Program-made: the position numbers and the translations under genes | Part shown: in pieces, positions 25,372 to 35,378 of the stretch | Layout: every line of letters begins with the position of its first letter | How positions within the stretch are numbered: position 1 is the stretch's first letter | NCBI RefSeq assembly: GCF_015679185.1 | Contig: NZ_CP064939.1 | Span: 62,001 to 126,000, forward strand | From: Pedobacter endophyticus | GTDB taxonomy: Bacteria > Bacteroidota > Bacteroidia > Sphingobacteriales > Sphingobacteriaceae | DNA: 64,000 nucleotides | Direction of reading: 5' to 3' | Notes under the pieces: model-generated | What the model was told of the DNA's origin: nothing | Seen by the model: the letters and a program-made list of their open reading frames with translations, nothing else | Database searches by the model: none

Positions 25372-26616
25372 ATGGTAGATTTTAAACGTTTCACACTGTC
25401 TAATGGATTAAAAGTTCTGGTGCACGAAGATGCAACAACGCCAATGGCAGTTTTAAATATTTTATATGATGTGGGTGCTCGCGATGAGGACCCCGAAAAA
25501 ACAGGCTTTGCTCATCTGTTCGAACATTTAATGTTTGGCGGTTCTGTAAATATTCCAAATTACGATGAGCCCTTACAAAGAGTAGGAGGCGAAAACAATG
25601 CTTTTACGAGTAACGACATTACCAATTATTATATTACGCTGCCTGCTGAAAACATCGAAACTGCATTTTGGCTGGAAAGCGACCGGATGTTGAGCCTGGC
25701 TTTTTCTGAAAAGAGCTTAGATACGCAGCGCAATGTAGTGAGCGAAGAGTTTAAGCAACGCTACCTGAACCAGCCTTATGGCGATGTTTGGCTAAAGTTG
25801 AGGCCCTTAGCTTACAAAAAGCACCCATACCGCTGGGCAACCATTGGTAAGGAACTTTCGCATATCGAAAACGCTACGATGGATGATGTAAAGGCATTTT
25901 TCAAAAAGCATTATACGCCTCAAAACGCAATAATGGTAGTTGGCGGAAACGTCAAGTTGGAAGAGGTGAAAAAACTGGCCGAAAAATGGTTTGCACCAAT
26001 CCCCGCCGGTGATAAATATGTGAGAAATCTGGTTCAGGAGGAACCACAAACAGAAGCCAGAACGGCCACAATTAAAGCAAATGTGCCATTAAACGCGATT
26101 TATATCGCCTTTAAAATGCCGGAGCGATTGAGCAAAGATTATTATGCGTTCGATTTACTTTCTGATATCCTTTCTCGAGGCCAATCATCGCGTTTGTATC
26201 ACCGATTGCTTAAAGAACAACAGCTTTTTAGCGATATTAATGCCTACATTTCGAGCAGTCTCGATCCCGGGCTTTTTATTGTTGAGGGAAAATTAATTGA
26301 AGGCGTCACTGTAGAAACTGCCGAAAAAGCAATTTGGGAAGAATTGAATAAATTAAAGACTGAATTGGTTTCTGAGCTGGAGCTTACAAAGGTAAAAAAC
26401 AAAGTGGAGTCGGTTTTGGTGTTCTCAGAAATGAACCTGCTCGATAAAGCGATGAATCTTGCTTATTACGAACTGCTTGGCGATGCAAGTTTACTGAATC
26501 AGGAAACGGAAGAGTTTCTTAAAGTAACGCCCGATGACATTCAACGAATTTCGAACGAAACCTTTAACAAAAACGCCTCGTCAACCTTATATTACTTAAC
26601 TGAAGAAAATGCTTAA
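25372..26616 (+). CDS. M16 family zinc peptidase (catalytic subunit)
   Basis: 414-residue pitrilysin-family protein of the processing-peptidase type. The inverted zinc motif HLFEH (His48, Glu51, His52) is intact and a downstream Glu-rich helix (NVVSEEFKQRY) supplies the third ligand. No signal peptide is seen, so it is probably cytoplasmic. The ATG at 25372 gives the usual short N-terminus MVDFKRFTLSNGLKV; a start at 25300 would translate repeat DNA. It overlaps the next gene by 8 bases. The spacer 25057-25371 upstream holds only AGTCCG- and GATACT-type repeats. Confidence 0.92.
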   Translation: MVDFKRFTLSNGLKVLVHEDATTPMAVLNILYDVGARDEDPEKTGFAHLFEHLMFGGSVNIPNYDEPLQRVGGENNAFTSNDITNYYITLPAENIETAFWLESDRMLSLAFSEKSLDTQRNVVSEEFKQRYLNQPYGDVWLKLRPLAYKKHPYRWATIGKELSHIENATMDDVKAFFKKHYTPQNAIMVVGGNVKLEEVKKLAEKWFAPIPAGDKYVRNLVQEEPQTEARTATIKANVPLNAIYIAFKMPERLSKDYYAFDLLSDILSRGQSSRLYHRLLKEQQLFSDINAYISSSLDPGLFIVEGKLIEGVTVETAEKAIWEELNKLKTELVSELELTKVKNKVESVLVFSEMNLLDKAMNLAYYELLGDASLLNQETEEFLKVTPDDIQRISNETFNKNASSTLYYLTEENA

Positions 26617-27880
26617 CAGAACACTGGCGCCTGATTTTAAACAGGTATCGACTATAAATTTTATTCATCCGCAGAAGCGCGAACTGTCTAACGGCGTTCC
26701 CGTTTTCACTATTTACTCTCGTGAACAGGATTTAGTGCGAATTGAATTTATTTTTAATAACGTAAACTGGAACTTAGAGAAGCCTTTACAGGCCATTGCC
26801 GTAAGTTCGATGCTAAATAACGGAACCAGAAAATTATCCTCGAAGGAAATTGCCGAAAGGATTGATTTTTACGGGGCATTTTTTCAGACCGAATACCTGC
26901 AAGATCAATCGAGTGTAACGCTTTATACGTTAAATAAGCATTTGCCTTTCGTTTTGCCTATTGTAAAGGATATTTTGTCTGATAGCCAGTTTCCGCAATA
27001 CGAATTGGATATTTACATTCAAAATCAGAAGCAAAAGCTGCAGGTAAATCTACAAAAGAACGATGTGCTTTCGAGGAAGGCGTTTGCAAATGCCTTGTTT
27101 GGGAACACTGCTTATGGTGTGGACATTCAAGAGCGGCATTACGACGCCCTGAAACGCGACGATTTAATTGAATATTTTAACGAGGCTTATACCGCCAACA
27201 ACTGCACCATTATTGTTTCGGGAAAGTTTGACGATGAAAGTCTCGAGCTTTTAAATGAGCAATTTGGTAAGGATTGGCGTGAGGGAAATGCCGTAAAAAA
27301 CAAGTTCGCTTTTGCGGATACCCAAAAACAAGTTATTTATAACGAAAGGCCCGAAGCCATTCAGTCGGCCGTTAGAATGGGCAAAATTGCCGTTAACAGA
27401 AAACATCCCGATTTTCCGGGTTTGCAGATTTTGAATACGGTATTAGGCGGCTATTTTGGTTCGCGATTAATGAATAATATCCGCGAAGATAAGGGCTATA
27501 CTTATGGCATCGGATCGGGTATTTCATCATTGCATGATGCGGGTTATTTTTTCATTGCTACCGAAGTGGGTACTGATGTTTGTGCCGATACCTTAACAGA
27601 AATTTACAAGGAAATTGACATCCTTAAAAACGAACTGGTAGAGGATGAGGAGCTCGATTTGGTACGGAATTACATGCTCGGGTCGATGCTTGGCAGCCTC
27701 GAAAATGTGTTTTCGCATGCCGATAAATTTAAAAACATTTATTTTGCGGGTTTAGACTACGATTATTACACCAATTATATCGAAAAGGTAAAAACCATTA
27801 CCGCCGACGAACTTAAGGCTTTGGCGAATAAATATTTTACTACCGACGATTTTGTAGAGGTGGTAATCGGGAAGAAGTAG
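26609..27880 (+). CDS. M16 family peptidase-like protein (non-catalytic subunit)
   Basis: 423 residues, same fold as the preceding peptidase, but the HxxEH motif is absent: the equivalent helix reads IAERIDFYGAFF. The C-terminal half keeps the substrate-binding arginine/tyrosine region NNIREDKGYTYGIGSG. Catalytic and R/Y-type subunits of this kind form heterodimers like mitochondrial processing peptidase, and the 8-base overlap supports co-translation. The gene is followed directly by half a hairpin and a MITE-like element. Confidence 0.92.
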   Translation: MLNRTLAPDFKQVSTINFIHPQKRELSNGVPVFTIYSREQDLVRIEFIFNNVNWNLEKPLQAIAVSSMLNNGTRKLSSKEIAERIDFYGAFFQTEYLQDQSSVTLYTLNKHLPFVLPIVKDILSDSQFPQYELDIYIQNQKQKLQVNLQKNDVLSRKAFANALFGNTAYGVDIQERHYDALKRDDLIEYFNEAYTANNCTIIVSGKFDDESLELLNEQFGKDWREGNAVKNKFAFADTQKQVIYNERPEAIQSAVRMGKIAVNRKHPDFPGLQILNTVLGGYFGSRLMNNIREDKGYTYGIGSGISSLHDAGYFFIATEVGTDVCADTLTEIYKEIDILKNELVEDEELDLVRNYMLGSMLGSLENVFSHADKFKNIYFAGLDYDYYTNYIEKVKTITADELKALANKYFTTDDFVEVVIGKK

Positions 27881-27894
27881 GATGAGAGTTACTA

Positions 27895-28114
27895 TTAACC
27901 TGAGTTCGATTAATAACGTCTTTTTTAGGTTATATCTGCTATTAAACGTGACCTGTCGTCATCGTCAGCTTGACTGGGGATCTTAATGCAAAAGGGGGTA
28001 TCACAACGCTTTAGTCCCGATAATCGGGACCGCCTGCGCTAGAATGACGTGGTGGCTTGGTAATGGGCTTAAGGTTGCTCCTTCAGCGGAAATAATAATC
28101 GAACTCAGGTTATT
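27895..28114. mobile_element. MITE-like element with 17-bp terminal inverted repeats
   Basis: A 220-base segment bounded by the perfect inverted repeats TAACCTGAGTTCGATTA (27896-27912) and TAATCGAACTCAGGTTA (28096-28112). Both outer sides carry the same 10-base word AGAGTTACTA (27885-27894 and 28115-28124), as expected for a target-site duplication. There is no transposase; inside are a GTCCCGATAATCGGGAC palindrome and fragments of dispersed repeats. Confidence 0.7.
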
Positions 28115-28146
28115 AGAGTTACTAACTTTAAAAAGTTGGTAACTCT
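28115..28146 (+). terminator. 3' hairpin of the M16 operon, displaced by an insertion
   Basis: AGAGTTACTAACTTT / AAAGTTGGTAACTCT, a 15-bp stem with a 2-base loop. Its first ten bases also occur right after the M16 stop codon (27885), so it probably was the operon's transcription-end hairpin before the MITE-like element inserted. Confidence 0.55.
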
Positions 28147-28352
28147 ATATTTAACAGAAGAAATGGGCTTGTGATGGCGTAAAGCAATTTCTGTAAAACA
28201 ATTATACTAGAAGGATTGCTTCGACTCGCTCGTATCCCGTCTCGCAATGACGACTCTGCCTATTAATGCATAAATGTTAATTAGAATTCAGGATGCTGAA
28301 CTTGGCACTAAACCTGCTTTTTTTCCAAAACTCTTATTAGCTGTAGCTTTTT

Positions 28353-29284
28353 TTATTGCATCCGGGTTTGTGCTTCAATCTGTTCGTTATACCAAAATTT
28401 TTGAGTGGTAAAATCTAAAGGCCAATCTTGTTGTGCTTTTGCTTTTATTGAATTATTTTCAATAGTAAGCATATATTCGTAAGCATCAATTTGTTCGTTT
28501 ACCCAAAATTCTTGAGTAGTAAAATCATTCGGCCAATCTCTTTTTGCTTTTGCTTTTAATTTTTCAATTATTGCTTCTTTTTTTGTATCGGCTTTATCTT
28601 GTTCTCCATCAGCAACCGTTTCAGTTTGTGTTGTATTTGATTGTTCAGTTTCAATCACATTTTGGGTTTGAGTTGAAGTTGCAGAAGTTTCATCTTTACC
28701 GCCTAAATTTACAATCACAATCAAAGCAATAATTACAGTTACTCCAATCTTCCAGCCTTTCGAAATTGATGAGTTTTTCCAAAGTGCGTAAAGTCCAACC
28801 GGGAAAAAGATTATACATAAAATTACAACCAACCAAGTTCTTTCGTACCAAGCATTAGAATTTGGATTGTTTTTTCTGTAGAATTTAAAGTTATAGTTGA
28901 TTGATAATTATTTGTTTGTTTTATTTCGGAAGTATTTATTTCACTTTCAGAAGACAATATTTGCGAAGTGCTAGAAAGAATATTTTCAATATTTTTCCTG
29001 TTTTTCCCCATATCGAATGCTCCTCCAAACATGATTCCTGTTTTTGGTGAAGAAGTAATTTGAACTTTTGTCCTGTTCTCGGAAATTTCAGATAATTGAA
29101 TTGGAATATTTTCACCCCAACTATACAAACTAACCCCTGCTTTTACTACAAATCTACCTTGTAATTTATCTGCGTTTTCAATTTTCAATCCCTTAATTGA
29201 AGGAATTGCTCTTCTCATTGCCTCGAAGACTCTGTCTTTCGACATTGGAAATTCACTTTCACCATTGTGGTCTAAAAATGCCAT
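28353..29284 (-). pseudogene. Frameshifted membrane protein gene (two-part reading frame)
   Basis: The 5' part (ATG at 29284, 153 codons to 28823) encodes a soluble domain opening MAFLDHNGESEFPMSKDRVF. The 3' part (to 28353) encodes a hydrophobic segment LVVILCIIFFPVGLYALWKN, a second helix and two copies of a motif DWPxDFTTQxFWxNEQ. The 3' part has no ATG before its membrane segment; its frame continues upstream as NNPNSNAWYERTW, a motif that normally precedes such helices. Moving back one base at the A6 run (28870-28875, minus strand) joins the parts into one protein of about 310 residues. So this is one gene with a frameshift: mutation, sequencing error or programmed slippage. Base composition is AT-richer than its neighbours. 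Confidence 0.72.
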
Positions 29285-29549
29285 AGTTTATTATTTATTT
29301 TAATTTTAATTATACATAGTTTGCAATAACGAATTTTACGGTTTTCAGTAATTAGAAAAAATATCTTGGTCTTTTTACGTTTTTCGAGCGATAAAGTTAC
29401 AGCTAGCTCTAAAATAGACACAACAATTCATTTCAAACGCTTATAAACCTTAACGAATAAGAGAGTCGAATATCTAACTAAATCCTCGCCTGTATAAGCC
29501 CAAATCTTCCGTTTGTGCCTTTGCTCATTTAGGCTTCTTTAATCCACCA

Positions 29550-31445
29550 CTACAACGTTTTCGCCAAAACCGCCTTTTGCTTATCAGCCTGATAAATTTT
29601 TTTAATAAAATCCACGTAGTCATTGTATTTCGCTGGCGGATATTTTTGATTACTCATGATTTGCGTCCGCGTGTACACAATTGTATTATCCTTGGCTGCA
29701 AACTTTGCGGTGTAGGTGCCAAATTCAGAAGTGATGGTTACATCTTGTGGAATAAATTCAACTTTGTAGCCAGTTGGTAGTGTATAAATAATCTCGTCTT
29801 CATCGTTATAACTGAACGGAACCGAGAAATATGTTTTCCTATCTTCCACCTTTAAGGGCACATGCTCTTTTCTATTGATCTGATTGACTACCAAAAACAG
29901 CTTATCGCCGCCCTTAGTCAAGAGTTTATTTGTTTTAAAACTGAGTTCTTCGGTAAGAACCGGCAAACTTTTATCTGGCTGAGTGTATTTGATGTTGATT
30001 AACTCATTAACAGGTATGGGGCTTCCTTCAATAATGCGCTTGCGGAGTGTAACAGGTTCGAGCAAGGTATTGTCAAAATTATCTTCAAATTGCGCATTGC
30101 CGTATACCGATTCTAATTTCAACAGGCCAGTTCCGTCTTCGTTCAAATCAATTTTTGTTTTCCTAATTTGATAGTTGTCTTTTGCGGTGTAAACAGGCGT
30201 ATGTACAATTTTTCCACCATCTTCCGTAATCATTAAAACATCCCTGTCAGAATTGCTGTTGCCAATAAATCCCATCGGCTTGTACTGGCTTGTACACTCT
30301 AAAAAGGTGGTATCATTAGTCAGCGGTACACACAAAATCATGTGGTTGGCCTGGCCCATGCTTGAGTATTCTCTATTCAAACTCGGCATGTCGTTTCCAA
30401 TTACAATCAGGTTCGATTTTATTCCTGCTTCCGAAAGCAGCGCCTTCATGTAATTCGAAAGCGCTTTGCAATCGCCGTAATTAACCTGAGCAACTTTCTC
30501 GGCCAGTATGGGCCTAAAGCCGCCAATTCCTAATTGAACACTCACATACCGGGTATTTTGTTGCAAATGATTGTACAATGCCCGAATTTTTTCTTTCGGT
30601 GTTTTGGCATCTTTAATTAAGTTTTGAACCAGTTGTTTGGTAGCATCGGGCAGCTTCTCACCACCTTTGTTCAAGTCGTAAATCCAGGCACCAAAGCTTT
30701 TCCAATTGTTGAAATTGCCGGTAGAGCCATCGTATTCAAACTGATCTGGCGAAGCCTTAACCCACGATGAAATTTTGTCGATACCGGTAGCTAATGGCTC
30801 GTAAACTAAGGCCGGTTTATTTGCACTTGCCCACTTGTATTGCACTTTATCATCTGCGGTGACGGAATCGGTTTTTAGGCCTTTTGATGTAAGATACCGC
30901 AATTGATAATTTTTGTCTTTTTGAATGGTATAAGACGATTTCTCAACCGAAACGTTGTAGCCCTTAAAATCTCTCCACGATGGAAAGTATAAAAGACCCT
31001 TAAAATCTTGTTTGTAACTATATTCGATGGTGTAGGGGTAATTAACACTCACAAATTTTAATCGCTTAACCCGGTTGTCATCAAATATAGAAAAATCCGA
31101 AAGGAGGCTTTGATCCTTAATTTCAGAAGATCGGTAATCTTTTACCTTTTTGCCACTAGCATCGTACAAGGTAGCTTTGATGCTATAAATGTTCGAAAAT
31201 TTATCGTACACCTCGTTCATTTCAGCAAAGTCATCGCCTGCTTTGTTTAGTATTGTAATCGCTATTTTATATTCAAACTGTCCGGCACCCAAATTCTTGA
31301 TGTCGAAAAATTGTTCTTCATTCCGTACCACCGCAATTGCATCCTTTTTTAAGTTGGCAGGAATTTTTGCAACATGATAGGCGCCCTGGCAGGCAGCGGC
31401 AACACCATAAAGGGATAGCGCTAAACTCAATAAACACTTTGTCAT
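29550..31445 (-). CDS. DUF3857/transglutaminase-like periplasmic protein
   Basis: 631 residues with a signal peptide (1-19). The N-terminal half is a DUF3857 beta-domain, the centre a transglutaminase-like cysteine-protease fold with an apparently complete triad: Cys326 in YGDCKALSNYM, His368 in ANHMILC, and an acidic residue at 383 (FLECTSQ; Glu instead of the usual Asp). The C-terminal part is a DUF2569/DUF3858-like beta region. It follows a homologous gene with which it shares a 4-base ATGA overlap. Such proteins are typical of Bacteroidota; substrate unknown, possibly peptide cross-links or isopeptides in the envelope. Confidence 0.85.
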   Translation of the reverse strand: MTKCLLSLALSLYGVAAACQGAYHVAKIPANLKKDAIAVVRNEEQFFDIKNLGAGQFEYKIAITILNKAGDDFAEMNEVYDKFSNIYSIKATLYDASGKKVKDYRSSEIKDQSLLSDFSIFDDNRVKRLKFVSVNYPYTIEYSYKQDFKGLLYFPSWRDFKGYNVSVEKSSYTIQKDKNYQLRYLTSKGLKTDSVTADDKVQYKWASANKPALVYEPLATGIDKISSWVKASPDQFEYDGSTGNFNNWKSFGAWIYDLNKGGEKLPDATKQLVQNLIKDAKTPKEKIRALYNHLQQNTRYVSVQLGIGGFRPILAEKVAQVNYGDCKALSNYMKALLSEAGIKSNLIVIGNDMPSLNREYSSMGQANHMILCVPLTNDTTFLECTSQYKPMGFIGNSNSDRDVLMITEDGGKIVHTPVYTAKDNYQIRKTKIDLNEDGTGLLKLESVYGNAQFEDNFDNTLLEPVTLRKRIIEGSPIPVNELINIKYTQPDKSLPVLTEELSFKTNKLLTKGGDKLFLVVNQINRKEHVPLKVEDRKTYFSVPFSYNDEDEIIYTLPTGYKVEFIPQDVTITSEFGTYTAKFAAKDNTIVYTRTQIMSNQKYPPAKYNDYVDFIKKIYQADKQKAVLAKTL

Positions 31446-33448
31446 GCTTTCTTTTTAAATACAATTTGTTCTGCCTGTCTCTCTACAATAGCTTTAAATA
31501 GCGCTTGTAAATCGAAGTATTCTTCCGGTGTATAAAACGACTTATTAATGTTAATTATGCTTTTCACCATTAAGACTTTTCCCTGTGCAACGAAGTTAAT
31601 GCTGAACGCTCCCTTATCATCTGGCAACTTATAAATGCCGCCCTTGGGCAACTTTTCAACCTCATATTCCTCCGGAAAATTTAAAGTAATCCTGAATGTC
31701 TCCCGAAAAGGATAGGCAAAATCAACCGGAAATTTGCGCTTGTCTTGCTTAAATAGGTTTTCCTTTGTCCGCTCGAAAAGGAGCGGGGTGAAATAAACCA
31801 GATTTCCAGCTTCTTCAACGTTGTCTTCGATAACAACGTTGATCGATTCCGTCAGGAGATTATCAAGACTATCAAGATTTAAAATCTCATACTTCAAAAC
31901 TTCCAGTCCCGTCTTGTCTGTTTTGAAACCTTTAACAAATTCATCCTCATTATTCGTGTTTCTGTATCGGTTCCTCAATCGCAATGCAGAATATCCTTTC
32001 GAATACTGATTAATTACACCAGTGAGTTTATTATCGGTGCCTAGCGTAAAATTGTAAGCGTATATTTTTTCGTCTATAGCCTCGGGCTCTAACGAAATCC
32101 ATCTGCCGTTTTTGTTTTTTAAGTCTACATAAAAACCCTGGTGACTGAGGTTTTCATAATCCAACATGCCAACAGGCAGATCGATATTCGTCGCATCTAA
32201 AAAGTAGGTTTTTCCAGCAATTTGTATCATCCCGACCACGTTATCGAACGCCGACAATATGGGATAGCCAGGGTGCATCCCATTCGAACGTGTGCTGATC
32301 AAAACCGGGTGAGCGTTTAAGTTAGCTTCTTTCAATAGGTTGATCAGGGCAAGGTTGATGTCTGCTGATGATCCGGTTTTCTTTTCAAAAATCACTTTTG
32401 GATTCATTTCAGATGTGTACCTTTCATAACTTTTGTTCCATTTCAAGCTGTGCTTAACATGGTTGGTAATTAATTTTACCATTGCCAGGGTGTCTTTTTC
32501 TCCTTTTAGAATCTGTGGAAGTACCGATTTTGCATAACCGCCTTTATCGATATATTCACCAAAGTTCTCGTGCTCTGCCAGGATGCCAACAATTTTTGGC
32601 CAGGTTCCGGTATGGTCTCTGTAAACATCGCCGGGAAAATTGGTTGCCCTCAGCTCAAACTCTATCTTCGGGATGTAATCGTCCATTGTGGTTACATACC
32701 GCTCATCTTTCAGGGCAGGTACGTTTTCGAGAAAGTACGTATCTAAAGTCGCCGTCGATGATAAGCCTGCTGCATAGGTTGCGTTTACTACCTTATGAAT
32801 GGGGTGATTGACCAGATAATAGCCGGTTAAATTTTGCTTGTAGTGGTAATACTCAGGAATTCTGACGTTGAATTCGGTATAGAGGGTTGGCACTCTGGAT
32901 TGAAACTTCCAGGGGCGCAGGGTAAAGATAAAATCAGATTTGATTTTGTATTTAAATTCGATTATCGATTCCTCTTTAACATTGGGCAATGCAAACTTTT
33001 TGATCTCATGGTTTTTATCAAAATCTTCGGTAAACTTGGCATCTTTGGATAATTTACTGGTTACCATTTTTCCATTTACCATGTTATAGGTAGCGGCATC
33101 CATGTAACTTAAATCCTCTTTTTGTGAGTTACTGCTTCTGTAAAGTTGTAGTTCGAAATTTGCCAGGTCGTAACCACTTTTAGTTAAAATTTTATAGCGG
33201 ATGTGCCTTTCGAAAACGGATACGAAGCGACCTGAAAAAGATTCATATTCGAAATAGCAGTCGCCGATGTCGAATAGCTTAATGGCAGATGCGGCAGAGT
33301 CTACGCCTGTGGCTTTTGTTTCAAATTCTTCCGGCGAAATTTTTCCGAACTTGACTTCTCGTCTCTCGAAGGTAGATTTTTGGGAATAGGCAGTTTGGAT
33401 TCCAATGCAAAGCACCAGAAAGAAGAGTTTGAGGGCGTTTTTGGTCAT
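31442..33448 (-). CDS. DUF3857 protein with inactivated transglutaminase domain
   Basis: 668 residues, signal peptide 1-22, same layout as the following gene (DUF3857, transglutaminase-like core, C-terminal beta-domain). In the core the catalytic Cys position is Ser361 (KKTGSSADINLAL) and the His position is Asn403 (FDNVVGM), while the Asp is kept (YFLDATN, 418). It is therefore probably a pseudo-enzyme acting as partner or regulator of the intact homologue translated from the same message. The upstream spacer 33449-33825 holds a 12-bp hairpin (33627-33659) but no other gene. Confidence 0.85.
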   Translation of the reverse strand: MTKNALKLFFLVLCIGIQTAYSQKSTFERREVKFGKISPEEFETKATGVDSAASAIKLFDIGDCYFEYESFSGRFVSVFERHIRYKILTKSGYDLANFELQLYRSSNSQKEDLSYMDAATYNMVNGKMVTSKLSKDAKFTEDFDKNHEIKKFALPNVKEESIIEFKYKIKSDFIFTLRPWKFQSRVPTLYTEFNVRIPEYYHYKQNLTGYYLVNHPIHKVVNATYAAGLSSTATLDTYFLENVPALKDERYVTTMDDYIPKIEFELRATNFPGDVYRDHTGTWPKIVGILAEHENFGEYIDKGGYAKSVLPQILKGEKDTLAMVKLITNHVKHSLKWNKSYERYTSEMNPKVIFEKKTGSSADINLALINLLKEANLNAHPVLISTRSNGMHPGYPILSAFDNVVGMIQIAGKTYFLDATNIDLPVGMLDYENLSHQGFYVDLKNKNGRWISLEPEAIDEKIYAYNFTLGTDNKLTGVINQYSKGYSALRLRNRYRNTNNEDEFVKGFKTDKTGLEVLKYEILNLDSLDNLLTESINVVIEDNVEEAGNLVYFTPLLFERTKENLFKQDKRKFPVDFAYPFRETFRITLNFPEEYEVEKLPKGGIYKLPDDKGAFSINFVAQGKVLMVKSIININKSFYTPEEYFDLQALFKAIVERQAEQIVFKKKA

Positions 33449-33825
33449 AATTAAGATCCCTAAGTTTAAGTTTTAAGTTAAATTGGGATGTTAATTAAAG
33501 AGAGTTGATGGACGAATATAGTAAAAGTAATGGTATCTTCAATGCATATTTGTTGCGTATTTGTTCCTTAACGTAATCACAAAACGAAAAAATCGTGCGA
33601 TTTCATCATTATCTTATTCATAATCAGCAAGGTAAAAAGGTAGTGTTTTTTTGCCTTGCAGGTTAAAACCTAAAGCTGGTGGCTTAACGGCTTTCTAATG
33701 TTGTGCCTTCTTAAACTCCATTTGTCAGCGAAGCTCAATATTTATCTATTTTAGATTTTGTACTTTTATTTTCCTTGTATTTTCGTATCTTTGCCTGGCA
33801 AATAATAACTCCTAATTTATTTGCT

Positions 33826-35295
33826 ATGCAACTCGACCCCACAAAATTTATTGCTACAGGTTTAACTTATGACGACGTACTTTTAGTACCCGCATATTCC
33901 GAAATCCTGCCTCGTGATGTAAATACAAGCACTTTCTTAACAAAAAAAATCAAGCTTAACGTACCGTTGATTTCTGCAGCAATGGATACGGTTACCGAAG
34001 CTGAACTGGCCATTGCTATTGCGCAAAACGGAGGTATTGGCATGTTGCACAAAAACATGACGATTGAAAGACAAGCTAATGAGGTGCGCAAGGTTAAGCG
34101 CTCGGAAAGTGGAATGATTCAAGATCCGGTTACGCTATTGGAGACTGCAGTTGTAGCCGATGCTTTTAAAATTATGAAAGAGCATAAAATTGGCGGTATT
34201 CCGGTGGTAACGAGCGACAATAAATTGGTAGGCATTATTACCAACCGCGATTTACGTTTCCAAAAAAACATGGCAAGGCCGATTGCTGAGGTAATGACCA
34301 GGGAAAATCTGATCACCGCCCCAGAAGGAACAAACCTTGTACAAGCAGAGGAAATTTTACAATATCATAAAATTGAGAAATTACCCGTGGTTTCGACGGA
34401 TGGTTACCTAAGCGGTTTAATTACTTTTAAAGATATTTCGAAGGTGAAGAATTATCCTGCTGCCTGTAAAGACGAACGCGGGCGTTTGCGGGTAGGTGCG
34501 GCCGTAGGGGTAACAGCCGATACCTTGCAACGTGTTGATGCATTGGTGCACGCTGGGGTAGATGTAATTACGATCGACACGGCTCACGGCCACTCGAAGG
34601 GAGTTGTAGATAAATTGAAAGAAGTTAAAGCGAAATATCCCGATCTTCAGGTAATTGTAGGAAACATTGCAACGGGAGCAGCAGCTAAATTTTTAGCCGA
34701 TGCAGGCGCTGATGCTGTTAAAGTAGGTATTGGCCCAGGCTCAATTTGCACAACAAGAATTATTGCCGGTGTTGGTGTTCCTCAGTTATATGCCGTTTTC
34801 GAATGTGCAAAGGCATTAAAAGGCACAGGGATTCCGGTTATTGCCGACGGTGGTATTAAGCACACGGGCGACATTGCAAAGGCAATTGCCTCGGGTGCAA
34901 GTACTGTTATGGCAGGTTCGTTGTTTGCCGGAGTAGAAGAATCGCCGGGCGAAACCATCATTTATGAAGGTCGTAAATTTAAATCTTACCGCGGTATGGG
35001 ATCTATCGAAGCCATGGAACAGGGATCTAAAGATCGTTATTTCCAGGATGTAGAAGATGACATTAAAAAACTTGTCCCTGAAGGAATAGTTGGTCGTGTG
35101 CCATTTAAAGGGACCCTAGCCGAAGTAATGTATCAGTACATTGGCGGTTTGCGGGCAAGTATGGGTTACTGTGGTGCTGCCAGTATTGAAGCATTGCAAG
35201 AAGCACAATTTGTACAAATTACCGCTGCGGGTATGCGTGAAAGTCATCCACACGATATTACAATTACCAAAGAAGCGCCAAACTATACCAGGTAG
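33826..35295 (+). CDS. guaB: Inosine-5'-monophosphate dehydrogenase
   Basis: Catalyses the NAD-dependent, rate-limiting step of guanine nucleotide synthesis. The 489-residue (beta/alpha)8 barrel contains a CBS pair inserted at about residues 95-205, the catalytic loop GPGSICTTR with Cys308, the [13 protein letters not shown] phosphate site, and the flap region [10 protein letters not shown]. The ATG at 33826 (MQLDPTKF) gives the family's usual N-terminus; a TTG 51 bases upstream lies before the likely promoter (TATCTTTG at 33786-33793). It is followed by a terminator hairpin that is the founding unit of the 1.1-kb array downstream. Confidence 0.97.
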   Translation: MQLDPTKFIATGLTYDDVLLVPAYSEILPRDVNTSTFLTKKIKLNVPLISAAMDTVTEAELAIAIAQNGGIGMLHKNMTIERQANEVRKVKRSESGMIQDPVTLLETAVVADAFKIMKEHKIGGIPVVTSDNKLVGIITNRDLRFQKNMARPIAEVMTRENLITAPEGTNLVQAEEILQYHKIEKLPVVSTDGYLSGLITFKDISKVKNYPAACKDERGRLRVGAAVGVTADTLQRVDALVHAGVDVITIDTAHGHSKGVVDKLKEVKAKYPDLQVIVGNIATGAAAKFLADAGADAVKVGIGPGSICTTRIIAGVGVPQLYAVFECAKALKGTGIPVIADGGIKHTGDIAKAIASGASTVMAGSLFAGVEESPGETIIYEGRKFKSYRGMGSIEAMEQGSKDRYFQDVEDDIKKLVPEGIVGRVPFKGTLAEVMYQYIGGLRASMGYCGAASIEALQEAQFVQITAAGMRESHPHDITITKEAPNYTR

Positions 35296-35378
35296 TTGGG
35301 AAGTCTGAAGTTGGTTTAAAAGTCCGAAGTCGGGAAGTCCGAAAGTCGGAAGATTTTAACCCATAGAAAGAAATACAG

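Noticed and set aside
33627..33659. Hairpin GCAAGGTAAAAA / TTTTTGCCTTGC as a terminator or small RNA
   Set aside because: No gene ends on it in the right orientation, no T-run follows, and no promoter for a small RNA is visible.
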